This document shows, piece by piece, positions 54,045 through 62,251 of a stretch of DNA of 64,000 nt (positions within the stretch are counted from its first letter, which is position 1; each line of letters starts with the position of its first letter). The DNA comes from Bacillota bacterium (GTDB lineage: Bacteria; Bacillota; Clostridia; DSM-8532), in assembly GCA_023443745.1 (NCBI GenBank), contig JAEZTB010000008.1:127433-191432 (forward strand), written 5' to 3'. The translations under genes and the position numbers were made by a program. Under the pieces are notes generated by a model. The model was not told the origin of the DNA. It searched no databases and saw only the letters and a list, made by a program, of their open reading frames with translations.

Positions 54045-54220
54045 TGAGATAGCACAACTCAATAAACCGGGTCGTTTACTGAGACAGCTCTGCAGCTCTT
54101 AACTGCAGATCCAGCATATAATACCGAGCATATTATAAGCTTCGGCGACATTTCCTTCTCCCTAGCCTCATTGCGGCTCAAGCTCCACTAAGGACTGTTA
54201 AATATCGCGCCTCTACCTCA
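54045..54220 (-). ncRNA. Lysine riboswitch (L-box) of the amino-acid importer
   Basis: On the minus strand the L-box blocks appear in order: GGTAGAGGCGCG, AGGAAATGTCGCCGAAGC, GCTGGATCTGCAG, and GTGCTATCTC. The closing stem P1 pairs TGAGGTAG (54213-54220) with CTATCTCA (54045-54052). Internal stems such as CTGCAG/CTGCAG are evident. The aptamer is about 176 nt, normal for the class. It precedes a terminator and the binding-protein gene. This is a second lysine sensor in the window, separate in sequence from the dapAB one. Confidence 0.92.
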
Positions 54221-54236
54221 CCTAAAAAAGTGAGGT
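54215..54236 (-). repeat. 5' hairpin overlapping the riboswitch P1 strand
   Basis: ACCTCAC (54230-54236) and GTGAGGT (54215-54221) are perfectly complementary around an 8-nt T-rich loop. The 3' arm contains the 5' half of P1, so this hairpin and the riboswitch closing stem exclude one another. Confidence 0.6.
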
Positions 54237-54249
54237 CGTATATACATAC

Positions 54250-54279
54250 AGTCTACAACAGCGTAACTCCCTGTGTCAA
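54250..54279 (-). promoter_or_regulatory. Promoter of the lysine importer leader
   Basis: Minus strand TTGACA, 18-nt spacer, TAGACT, predicting a start near 54243, just before the leader hairpin and riboswitch. Confidence 0.65.
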
Positions 54280-54299
54280 CTTTGCTTTTAAATTTTGCT

Positions 54300-55817
54300 T
54301 TAATCATAAGTATATGCAATTTCTTTTTCGATTTCTGCGTAGTTTTCAAGCATAGCGACAAATATATAAACAATTTGGGCATCGAACTGCGTCCCGGCCC
54401 CACCCAGCAACTGGCTTATGGCAGTTTTTAAATCCAGCTTTGAACGGTAGTGACGATCGGACATCATGGCATCAAAAGCATCTGCTACTGATACGATCCG
54501 AGCCATAAACGGTATCTGCTGACCCATAAGGCCTTCAGGATAGCCCTTTCCGTCAATTCTTTCATGATGGCATTTTACAACAGGAACCACGTCCTTGAAC
54601 ATGGAGATAACAGAAAGAATACGGGCACCTTTTGTAGGATGCTTTTTTATTTCGTCGTACTCTTTTACACTTAATTTCTCGCTTTTAAAAAGAATATCAT
54701 CTGTTATACCCATTTTTCCTACATCATGGAATAATCCGGCAACTCGTAATATTTCAAGCTCACTCTCGTTTAAATCCAAGGCTTTCCCTATTTTTACACA
54801 ATAATATGAAACCCGATCGGAATGTCCCCGAGTGTATTCATCCTTTGCATCAACAACCTGCCTGAGTGCCTCAATAGTATCCATATATCGAATCCGCAGT
54901 TGTTCATAAGTTCGATTTAGTTCTTCATTCTTTATGTTTACAAGAGAATGCAGGAAGGCGTTACTAAGTGAGGATGCGGCCTGAACCGCATAAATTTCAA
55001 GAAGCTTGTAGCCCTCTGTCATTTCGTTGGCCGCATTTTCTTCACTTTCCACATAGATTACACCAATGGATTCGGTGGTTTCATTGATTAACGGAAGAAT
55101 AATACCGGCAGAATTTTTGATGATCTGCCTGGTTATTTTTGCTTTTCCTATATTTTCAAGCAGTTCTGAGTCCAGCATGGGCATGAAATCGGATATATCG
55201 GCTTTGTATTTGCCGATTCCCTTAAATATGCTTTTCCTTGAATCAAAGCTATCTACAATATTGTCAACGAGAATAAAAGCATTCTCGCTGCTGAATAATG
55301 GGAGCAGTTCTGTCAGAATATCCTCCAGTATATTACCTATAGGTTGCAACTGATATATTTTTGGAACCGCCTGAAGTATCTTGTTTAAACCATCGCGAAA
55401 TTGCTTTATGGTGTTCATCATGTTAATGGATTTTATTCCTGACTCAACAAGAAGCTGTAATTGATCAAAACGGTCACTTTTTTCACAGTAGCCCTGTATA
55501 TCAAGTGCCTTAATCGTTTCCAGGGGTGGTGCCAGGTCCTTATGCCCTGTTAATAACAAGATATATATTTCTGAATTGAATTGGCGGATTCTTCTTACGA
55601 CCTCATCACCATGAATGGGTGCCATCAAATAGTCGAGTAACAAAAGATCAAAATGCTTGTTACGTACCCTTTCAACCGCCTCTAAAGGATCGGTAACGCC
55701 TTCATAATAATAGCCGCTTCTCTTTAGCAAGATGGATAGCGAATCAATAATGCCGGGTTCATCGTCAACGAGCAGAATCTTCATGTCATTTGTAAGAGCT
55801 GCCATTTTTCTTCTCAT
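54300..55817 (-). CDS. Response regulator with receiver, GAF-like and HD-GYP output domains
   Basis: A 505-residue regulator. The receiver domain has D18/D19 and phosphoacceptor D62 (LLLLDYLM). About residues 150-300 are GAF-like (LPLINETTESIGVIYVESEE), then a short coiled coil leads into the HD-GYP domain: TRGHSDRVSYY, FHDVGKMGI near 361, HHERIDGKGYP near 420, VADAFDAMMSDR. All metal-binding motifs and GYP are intact, so active c-di-GMP hydrolysis controlled by phosphorylation is expected, as in RpfG. GAGGA fits the ATG at 55817. It follows the kinase by 24 bases. Confidence 0.93.
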   Translation of the reverse strand: MRRKMAALTNDMKILLVDDEPGIIDSLSILLKRSGYYYEGVTDPLEAVERVRNKHFDLLLLDYLMAPIHGDEVVRRIRQFNSEIYILLLTGHKDLAPPLETIKALDIQGYCEKSDRFDQLQLLVESGIKSINMMNTIKQFRDGLNKILQAVPKIYQLQPIGNILEDILTELLPLFSSENAFILVDNIVDSFDSRKSIFKGIGKYKADISDFMPMLDSELLENIGKAKITRQIIKNSAGIILPLINETTESIGVIYVESEENAANEMTEGYKLLEIYAVQAASSLSNAFLHSLVNIKNEELNRTYEQLRIRYMDTIEALRQVVDAKDEYTRGHSDRVSYYCVKIGKALDLNESELEILRVAGLFHDVGKMGITDDILFKSEKLSVKEYDEIKKHPTKGARILSVISMFKDVVPVVKCHHERIDGKGYPEGLMGQQIPFMARIVSVADAFDAMMSDRHYRSKLDLKTAISQLLGGAGTQFDAQIVYIFVAMLENYAEIEKEIAYTYD

Positions 55818-55841
55818 TTGCGACACTTCCTCAGTTAAAAA

Positions 55842-57668
55842 TTAGCTTATAATATCCGAGGCATGAGGTAGTTGTATATAAAAGGATGTTCCTTTACCTT
55901 CCACAGAATCAAACCACATCTTCCCACCGAACCGACCCTTTATGGTTGAGTAGGACATATACAATCCAAGTCCGGTTCCGTCCTTCCCTTTTGTTGTGAT
56001 CATTTCTTTCAGAAGCCTGTGTTTTATACTCTCTGGAATACCTTTGGCATAATCCTTAATGGTGAATAGAATACTATTTTCATTGTACTCTATAATGAAA
56101 TCAATAACACCACTTTTCTTTTCGTAGGCCTGTATGGCATTCACAATTATATTATCGAATACTTGTACCAAACTGTTAACATCTCCAGATAACTCCGTGT
56201 TGCAATTAACGTTGATAACAGTATTCAATCTGCAATTATAGCGGATCAGCTCATATTTCATAAGTAATTCAATTCTTTTAACAAGCTCACTTACACTAAA
56301 ACTCAGCAGGGAAGAAGAATTGAATTGCACAGCCTGACCCTTGACAGTATCAATAATATCCGACATATATGAACAATACGGTTTTATTTTATCAAGCCAG
56401 GAGCGCATTTCTTCAGCTATTTCATGATGGTCCTCAAGTGTGACACCGCTCTCCCCTATTGACTGCTCATATTCGTCAACCAGATCCTTTAGTCCCTCAA
56501 CTGCTCCTGCTATAGACATGATGGGTGTTTTAAGGTTATGAGCTATCCCCCCCATGAGTTGACCCAATGAAGCTAACCGTTCTTGCTCCATCATAATGGC
56601 GTGTTTTTCTTCAATGGTTGCTATGTTTTTGACGTTCTCAGTTATGTCCTTGAATAAAATAATCGTTCCAAGAAAATTTCGGTTGGATATGATAGGTGTT
56701 ATTTCAATTTTAAAGTATTTATCAAAAAGATTTTCCTGAATATGTTTTTCAAAGGAGATAGATTTCTCGGCTCTTCTGGCTTTTTCAATAAGCTCCAACA
56801 ATTTTTTATCGTGACCCATCAGGCTCGTTCCTTCGAGGAATCGGAATAAGTTCTTATTCCTGTAAATGGTGACAATATCTTTAAAGGTCGATGCCATCGT
56901 TCTATTAAAATCTATAATCTGATAGTCTTCGTTTATAACGATAAAACTATCTGAAATTCTGTCCACTACCGTTTGTAGAGCTATAGGTGCAACACCTAAA
57001 AAGTTATAACGGAAGATTGCCAGAGCGAAGCACAAAACCGCAAAGGAAAAAGATATAGCCGTTGAGTAAGCAGGTAGAACTATTATTTTAAAGGTTGCCA
57101 GAACATTAACAATTAGAGGTATAAAAACCCCAATTAACAGCAAAGCTGTTTGCTTGGAAAAAAAACCAGAGTTTTTAAATGAAGAATAAATTAAAAGACT
57201 TATCCCAATCAATATATAGATGTATGCAGATACAGAATGAATAATAAAGAATTCGCCATATTCTACCACACTATTATAAATAGAATATTTAACAAAGTAA
57301 TGATGATGGTATTCGTTAGTTAATAACAATAAATAATCTATAATCGGGAAAACAAATAACAGAGCCGTTTTGAGGGAAATTCTTATTTTGGTATAGAAAT
57401 ATATTAATCCGATAAAAAGAACTGTTGGTGGTATAAAAATAAGCCCGAAATAGTAAAAATAAACGAACAACATCGTAAAAGGACCGTTCAACATGATTGA
57501 GTATACTTCAAGTATGTGCCCTAAAGTCCATATAAATAGCAACAATATAGCACTCAAAAAGCAATAATGCAGTTGAGTTTTATGCTTCATCCTACAAATG
57601 AAAAAAAACAGAACCAACGATAGAAGAGCCGATATATGTAATAATATAAAATAAAAATCGAAATACAA
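55842..57668 (-). CDS. Multi-TM sensor histidine kinase (N-terminal 7TM, PAS, HisKA, HATPase)
   Basis: A 608-residue membrane kinase. About seven hydrophobic segments fill residues 5-225, matching the HisK_N_7TM-type sensor module. A PAS domain follows (VVDRISDSFIVINEDYQIIDFN, about 232-340), then the HisKA helix with the phospho-histidine H377 in GIAHNLKTP, and a HATPase with N box NIIVNAIQAYE and G boxes KGIPES and GTGLGLYMS. The start is TTG 57668 after GGGGAGG. It lies 27 bases after the NRPS and 24 before the receiver/HD-GYP regulator, so the regulator is its evident partner. The ligand is unknown; the NRPS product is an attractive candidate. Confidence 0.92.
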   Translation of the reverse strand: MYFDFYFILLHISALLSLVLFFFICRMKHKTQLHYCFLSAILLLFIWTLGHILEVYSIMLNGPFTMLFVYFYYFGLIFIPPTVLFIGLIYFYTKIRISLKTALLFVFPIIDYLLLLTNEYHHHYFVKYSIYNSVVEYGEFFIIHSVSAYIYILIGISLLIYSSFKNSGFFSKQTALLLIGVFIPLIVNVLATFKIIVLPAYSTAISFSFAVLCFALAIFRYNFLGVAPIALQTVVDRISDSFIVINEDYQIIDFNRTMASTFKDIVTIYRNKNLFRFLEGTSLMGHDKKLLELIEKARRAEKSISFEKHIQENLFDKYFKIEITPIISNRNFLGTIILFKDITENVKNIATIEEKHAIMMEQERLASLGQLMGGIAHNLKTPIMSIAGAVEGLKDLVDEYEQSIGESGVTLEDHHEIAEEMRSWLDKIKPYCSYMSDIIDTVKGQAVQFNSSSLLSFSVSELVKRIELLMKYELIRYNCRLNTVINVNCNTELSGDVNSLVQVFDNIIVNAIQAYEKKSGVIDFIIEYNENSILFTIKDYAKGIPESIKHRLLKEMITTKGKDGTGLGLYMSYSTIKGRFGGKMWFDSVEGKGTSFYIQLPHASDIIS

Positions 57669-57695
57669 AATTGAGCCTCCCCTTTAAGCTACAAT

Positions 57696-60600
57696 TTAGC
57701 GGATTACTTTTCCAAATAGCTTTCTAAACAAATCTACTTTTTGTTGCGGGATAACAAAATCATCACAATGAAGGGTCGCTCCACTAAAATGATTATTCTT
57801 AAGAATATGATAGTGTTTTACACTATCGTTGCATTTTACGGCTCCAATTGTTGGTGATATTTCCCGAAATTTTGTTGTAAGCAGACTGGACAGTATACAG
57901 CCGGTTATTTCATGTTTACTTATAAAATGCTGATAATAATCATGCTTAATAGATTTATCAACATATTCAGGGAGATAAACATATTTATCCATTGGGCTTT
58001 CTGAATAAATAACTCCACCTTCAGTAAAGAGTATATCTCCATTCCTATTCAATCTCTTTATAGCCTGATCTTTGGAAAAGCAGTGTGGACCTGAATCATC
58101 TATAATTAATGTTCCAGGCTTTAGTAAATGAACATCAATAATGTCTGGCGCATTTGTCGCACCAATAATCAATGTCGAATCATAGGCTTCCGGTGGTAAG
58201 CTGTTTGCTCTGGAATAAATGACGTTAATTTCTCTATTATAATATTTTTTAAGCTTTTGTTTAATTCCATTTAAATGATCACTTTTTTGATAAAGATCAC
58301 ATAAAGTAATCCTTTTAATTTTTGTATAAAGTGACAATAATAATTCAGTTACTGCAGTACCGACACTTCCCATACCTAAGACAAGAATATCCTCATCTTG
58401 TATATCTCTGTTACTCTCAATAATTAGTCTTTCAATTGACAGTACTACAGAAGCGGCTGTCGTAGCATGACCTGTCGTTACTTGAATTTCAGATTTTATA
58501 TTATTGGCAATATCTATGCCATAATTTGTGGCAGACGGTATCAAACCCGTTAATGAAACAATTTTTGCGCCAAGATACTCTGCTCGCTTAATTCCTTCTA
58601 AACATAGGCTTAGCAATCTGTCTTTCTCACGATACAGATCCATGCCAATTATAGGTAAAGCAAAAACGCCAATATTACCCAATGAGGTTTTCATATAGTT
58701 ATAGAGGACCGGCTGATCATTATGTATCAGAATATCTGAGTCATATGGAATATAAGTTAAAGCTGTAGAATCAATTTTAGGCAAATCACCTTTAATGATG
58801 AGTTTTGAAATATCACTTTCTACAATACCACTTTTTGATGAACTTTTTGAATATTTAGCTTCATTATGTACGTTTTCCGTTTGCACAATGATGTTACTTA
58901 ATTTACTGATTGTGGGGTTTTTGTACACATCATCACTACTTAACCTATACCCCTCTCTGTCAAAAAAAGATATAAGCTGTATCACTGTTAACGAATCAGC
59001 ACCATATTCAAAAATATCTCCTGTCACACTTAAGTCATCTATTTTCAGGAGTTTCCTAAGTACATCAAATAATTTGGCTTCTATTTTGTTTGAAGGCAGA
59101 ATAATTTTTTCATTATCTTTCTTATCAAAGTTTATTTCCGGAAGCTTACGAAAATCTGTTTTACCGTTTGATGTTAGTGGAATATTGTTTACTTGAGCAA
59201 GAAAACTAGGAATCATATGCCGCGGCAGATGGTTGCTTATAAATCCTTTTAGATCATTTGGACTTATAATAGTACCCTCTACACAAACATAATAGGCACA
59301 AATAAAATCCTCATAACCATTTCTACTTTTTATGACGACTGCTACGTCCTTAATACCAGAGCATTGAAGGATTATGTTTTCAATTTCATCCAACTCAATC
59401 CTATAACCTCTTAGCTTGATCTGTTTGTCTTTTCTCCCTAAAAATTCAATTTCACCTTTTGGGTACCAGCGAGCGATATCTCCGGTTTTATAAAGTCTGT
59501 CATTATTATCAAGTGGACTAGGAATGAATGCTTTTTTTGTTAATTCATCATTATTAATATAACCTCTTGCCAAGCTTTCGCCAGAAATATATAGCTCTCC
59601 TTGAACACCTATTGGAACAAGATTAAAGAAACTATCTAAAATAAAAACTTTAGTATTATTAATGGGCTTTCCTATAGTAATTTTATTAGCATTAGTTAAA
59701 TCTTTGAATGTCGATGCTATAGTGGTTTCAGTAGGCCCATATGCATTAATTATTTTTGCTTTGGTTTTTTCCTTTAATTTAGCCAAAAGCTGCGGTTCAA
59801 ATTTTTCTCCACCTGACATAATATGCTTTATTTTAGCTAAGCAGTGCTTACAATGATCATCGTTTAATAATAATTTTATTTTTGCCGGTGTTGTCAGCAT
59901 AGTCGTAACATCATTTTGGATAATTAAGTTACTTAATAAAAAAGGTATTTTTTGTTCCTCATTATTAGCGATAATGAGTATTGATCCATATATGAGTGCT
60001 GGCATAATTTCTAAAATAAAGACATCAAAACAGATTGACGCAGATGATAAAACAACTGACTTTTCATTAATATCGAATAAATTTTTGATGCTGATAATAA
60101 AATTATGCAAAGCCTTGTGATCAATCATTACACCCTTAGGTGTTCCGGTCGAACCAGATGTAAAAATTAAATAAGCCAAATTGGTCGATTGATTAAGCGG
60201 ATTCAAGTCTTTTATATGCGCGTTATCATATAGGGAATCATTAAAAACATCGATGAATTCTACGTCAAATTCTTTATTCTCGTATATATCTTTTGATGAT
60301 AAAACAATGCTGGTATTGCTCTCCTCAAGCATGAATTTAATTCTTTCAGCAGGGTAGTCGGGTTCTATGGGCATAAAAGCTCCGCCAGCCTTAAGTATGC
60401 CTAGTATTCCAATGATCATCTCAAGTGAACGGTTTATCAACAAACCAACTATTTGATCAGCCTTGAGATCTTTCTGCCTTAAAAAATGAGCCAATTGATT
60501 GGACCTATTATTTAGTTCCCGATAGGTTAAAGTTTTGTCTTCAAACTTTAATGCCACCTTATCCGGTGTCTTCTTAACCTGCTCTTCAAATAAATGATGT

Positions 60601-61991
60601 ATTAATTTTTCCCGTGGATAATCCATTCCAGTGTCATTAAAGTCATACAAAAGCTTCTTTTTTTCGCTTTCCGGTAGTATTTCTATTTTACAGATTTTTT
60701 TATTGGGATTATCCAGAGCATGCCACAAAAGGCTTAAAACATGCTGGTGTATGAATTCAATTTCCTTATCATAGTACAAGTCGATATGATAATCGTAGTC
60801 AATAATAAGTACACCTTCATCATCCCTGTCATTGATATGTATGGTAAGTGAATTAGATTGGTGTTCGTTAAAGTGCCATCTTGTAGAATAATTGAGATTA
60901 TGGGATATATCCAACTTTGAATTTTGGTAAGAAAGCACGATATCATATAGGTTATCGGAAAAACCATGTTTTTCGCGTACATACCTTATTATGGAATCAT
61001 AGGGATAGCGTTGGTGCCTGTATGAAGTCGAACATAAATCTATAATATCCCGTGAAAAAGATGAAAATGAATCTTCACTCTTTATATTGATATATAATGG
61101 TATGGTGCTGATAAACATACCAAATGTACTCTTTTCCATCTGATTGAGTCTATTTAATATAGGAGTACCAATAATTAAATCTTCTTTTGCGCTTATTCTG
61201 TTAATATACATGGCTAATGCTGATAAAAATAAGGGATAGGGTGATATTTTGTTTTCTGTACAATAACTTCGCAATAAATTGGTGAATTTTTTGGGGGCGA
61301 CAAATGTTTTTCTTTTAGATTTTGTAGACTTGGTGTTTGTAATCCGCTGTTTTAGTACTGTTACCTCCGTAGGGTATTCAAATTTATTCTCCCAGAACAA
61401 TTTATCTTTTATATAGCGGTTGGACTCTTTATAAAGCTGTTCATTGTGAACAAATGAAAGGTACGAGGGCACTACCGTATTTTTAATAGCATCTCCCTTA
61501 TTACTCATCAATTCAAAATAGTACCTGGTAACATCGTTGCACATTAGACTCATTGACCATGCATCCGATATGATATGATGGATATTAGCAAAAATTCTAC
61601 CTTCCGTATCACTCAGTTTAACGATCACAAAGCGGTACAAATCGCTATTCAATAGCTCAAACGGTTTTAACGTCTCTTGGCTATCCCATTCGTACATGGC
61701 TTCTACAGGATCATCACAGTTTGAAAAATCCTTGAACTCAATGTCTTGATACTGATAATCTGAAATATACTGACAGGGATTTCCGCTATCGTCCAAACAA
61801 AGCCTTAATCGAATTCCATCATTATTTTTGATAAAGAGATTTATTGCTTGTGTAAATAAATCAAAATCAACCTTTTCTTTAATTTTTAATGTACCTGCGA
61901 CGTTTGATATGCTTGTATGAGGATACATTTTATTGGTGTACCATATGGACAATTGAGGAGATGTTAAGGGGTAATAGGTTATACCTTGCAT
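57696..61991 (-). CDS. One-module nonribosomal peptide synthetase, C-A-T with a C-terminal acyl-ACP-reductase-like domain
   Basis: A 1,431-residue synthetase. Condensation domain: residues 1-430, with intact HHIISDAWS near 137-146. Adenylation domain: about 450-960, with A3 FTSGSTGTPKGV near 607, A5 NAYGPTETT, A7 YKTGDIARW, A8 GYRIELDEIE and A10 NGKTDF. Carrier domain: GADSL with the phosphopantetheine serine near 996. The last 350 residues match no thioesterase or usual SDR-type reductase. Instead they resemble cyanobacterial long-chain acyl-ACP reductase: SLTGLIPSATNYG, TTGHATTA near 1171, nucleotide loop VLGMGSVGTAV near 1202, LIIDDSGP, TEGGVIYSE, and C1365 in ITGCILSSLL, aligning with the reductase's nucleophile cysteine. 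Predicted reaction: acylate one amino acid and release it as an aldehyde. Start 61991 has GGAGG upstream. No PPTase or MbtH gene is nearby. Confidence 0.9.
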   Translation of the reverse strand: MQGITYYPLTSPQLSIWYTNKMYPHTSISNVAGTLKIKEKVDFDLFTQAINLFIKNNDGIRLRLCLDDSGNPCQYISDYQYQDIEFKDFSNCDDPVEAMYEWDSQETLKPFELLNSDLYRFVIVKLSDTEGRIFANIHHIISDAWSMSLMCNDVTRYYFELMSNKGDAIKNTVVPSYLSFVHNEQLYKESNRYIKDKLFWENKFEYPTEVTVLKQRITNTKSTKSKRKTFVAPKKFTNLLRSYCTENKISPYPLFLSALAMYINRISAKEDLIIGTPILNRLNQMEKSTFGMFISTIPLYINIKSEDSFSSFSRDIIDLCSTSYRHQRYPYDSIIRYVREKHGFSDNLYDIVLSYQNSKLDISHNLNYSTRWHFNEHQSNSLTIHINDRDDEGVLIIDYDYHIDLYYDKEIEFIHQHVLSLLWHALDNPNKKICKIEILPESEKKKLLYDFNDTGMDYPREKLIHHLFEEQVKKTPDKVALKFEDKTLTYRELNNRSNQLAHFLRQKDLKADQIVGLLINRSLEMIIGILGILKAGGAFMPIEPDYPAERIKFMLEESNTSIVLSSKDIYENKEFDVEFIDVFNDSLYDNAHIKDLNPLNQSTNLAYLIFTSGSTGTPKGVMIDHKALHNFIISIKNLFDINEKSVVLSSASICFDVFILEIMPALIYGSILIIANNEEQKIPFLLSNLIIQNDVTTMLTTPAKIKLLLNDDHCKHCLAKIKHIMSGGEKFEPQLLAKLKEKTKAKIINAYGPTETTIASTFKDLTNANKITIGKPINNTKVFILDSFFNLVPIGVQGELYISGESLARGYINNDELTKKAFIPSPLDNNDRLYKTGDIARWYPKGEIEFLGRKDKQIKLRGYRIELDEIENIILQCSGIKDVAVVIKSRNGYEDFICAYYVCVEGTIISPNDLKGFISNHLPRHMIPSFLAQVNNIPLTSNGKTDFRKLPEINFDKKDNEKIILPSNKIEAKLFDVLRKLLKIDDLSVTGDIFEYGADSLTVIQLISFFDREGYRLSSDDVYKNPTISKLSNIIVQTENVHNEAKYSKSSSKSGIVESDISKLIIKGDLPKIDSTALTYIPYDSDILIHNDQPVLYNYMKTSLGNIGVFALPIIGMDLYREKDRLLSLCLEGIKRAEYLGAKIVSLTGLIPSATNYGIDIANNIKSEIQVTTGHATTAASVVLSIERLIIESNRDIQDEDILVLGMGSVGTAVTELLLSLYTKIKRITLCDLYQKSDHLNGIKQKLKKYYNREINVIYSRANSLPPEAYDSTLIIGATNAPDIIDVHLLKPGTLIIDDSGPHCFSKDQAIKRLNRNGDILFTEGGVIYSESPMDKYVYLPEYVDKSIKHDYYQHFISKHEITGCILSSLLTTKFREISPTIGAVKCNDSVKHYHILKNNHFSGATLHCDDFVIPQQKVDLFRKLFGKVIR

Positions 61992-62142
61992 ACATACCTC
62001 CAAATGACAATTTATCATATGTAATTATTTATAATTGCATTATTTGAATATTTTATCATATTAGAGTATATTTAGCTATTAATTTAGAAAAATATTGAAT
62101 TTTTGACCAAAATATAGTTTGATTCCCATTAAAAATTAAACG

Positions 62143-62233
62143 AAAAAACCTCCGAAACTGAATCTGTCCCAAAGCAAAGTAACAAACACTTGGGTTTGTT
62201 CCAGCAATGAGTGACCTGTAGAACGGAGGTTTT
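62143..62233 (-). ncRNA. Structured 90-nt element between the HerA-like gene and the NRPS
   Basis: On the minus strand AAAACCTCCG (62224-62233) is perfectly complementary to CGGAGGTTTT (62145-62154), giving a 10-bp closing stem followed by T residues. The enclosed 69 bases contain a 7-bp hairpin AACAAAC/GTTTGTT and a competing CCCAAG/CTTTGGG pairing. It may be an elaborate terminator of the HerA-like gene or a structured leader or attenuator ahead of the NRPS unit. Between it and the NRPS start there are about 150 A+T-rich bases with no clear consensus promoter. Confidence 0.5.
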
Positions 62234-62251
62234 ATACTACGCATACTTCGC

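Noticed and set aside
57696..58790. C-terminal NRPS domain as a standard thioesterase or SDR-type thioester reductase
   Set aside because: No GxSxG triad layout and no SDR YxxxK pattern in place; the motif order fits acyl-ACP reductase better.
62143..62233. c-di-GMP (GEMM) riboswitch ahead of the NRPS/HD-GYP operon
   Set aside because: I looked for the conserved GEMM blocks and tetraloop receptor and did not find them; the element is structured but not of that class by eye.
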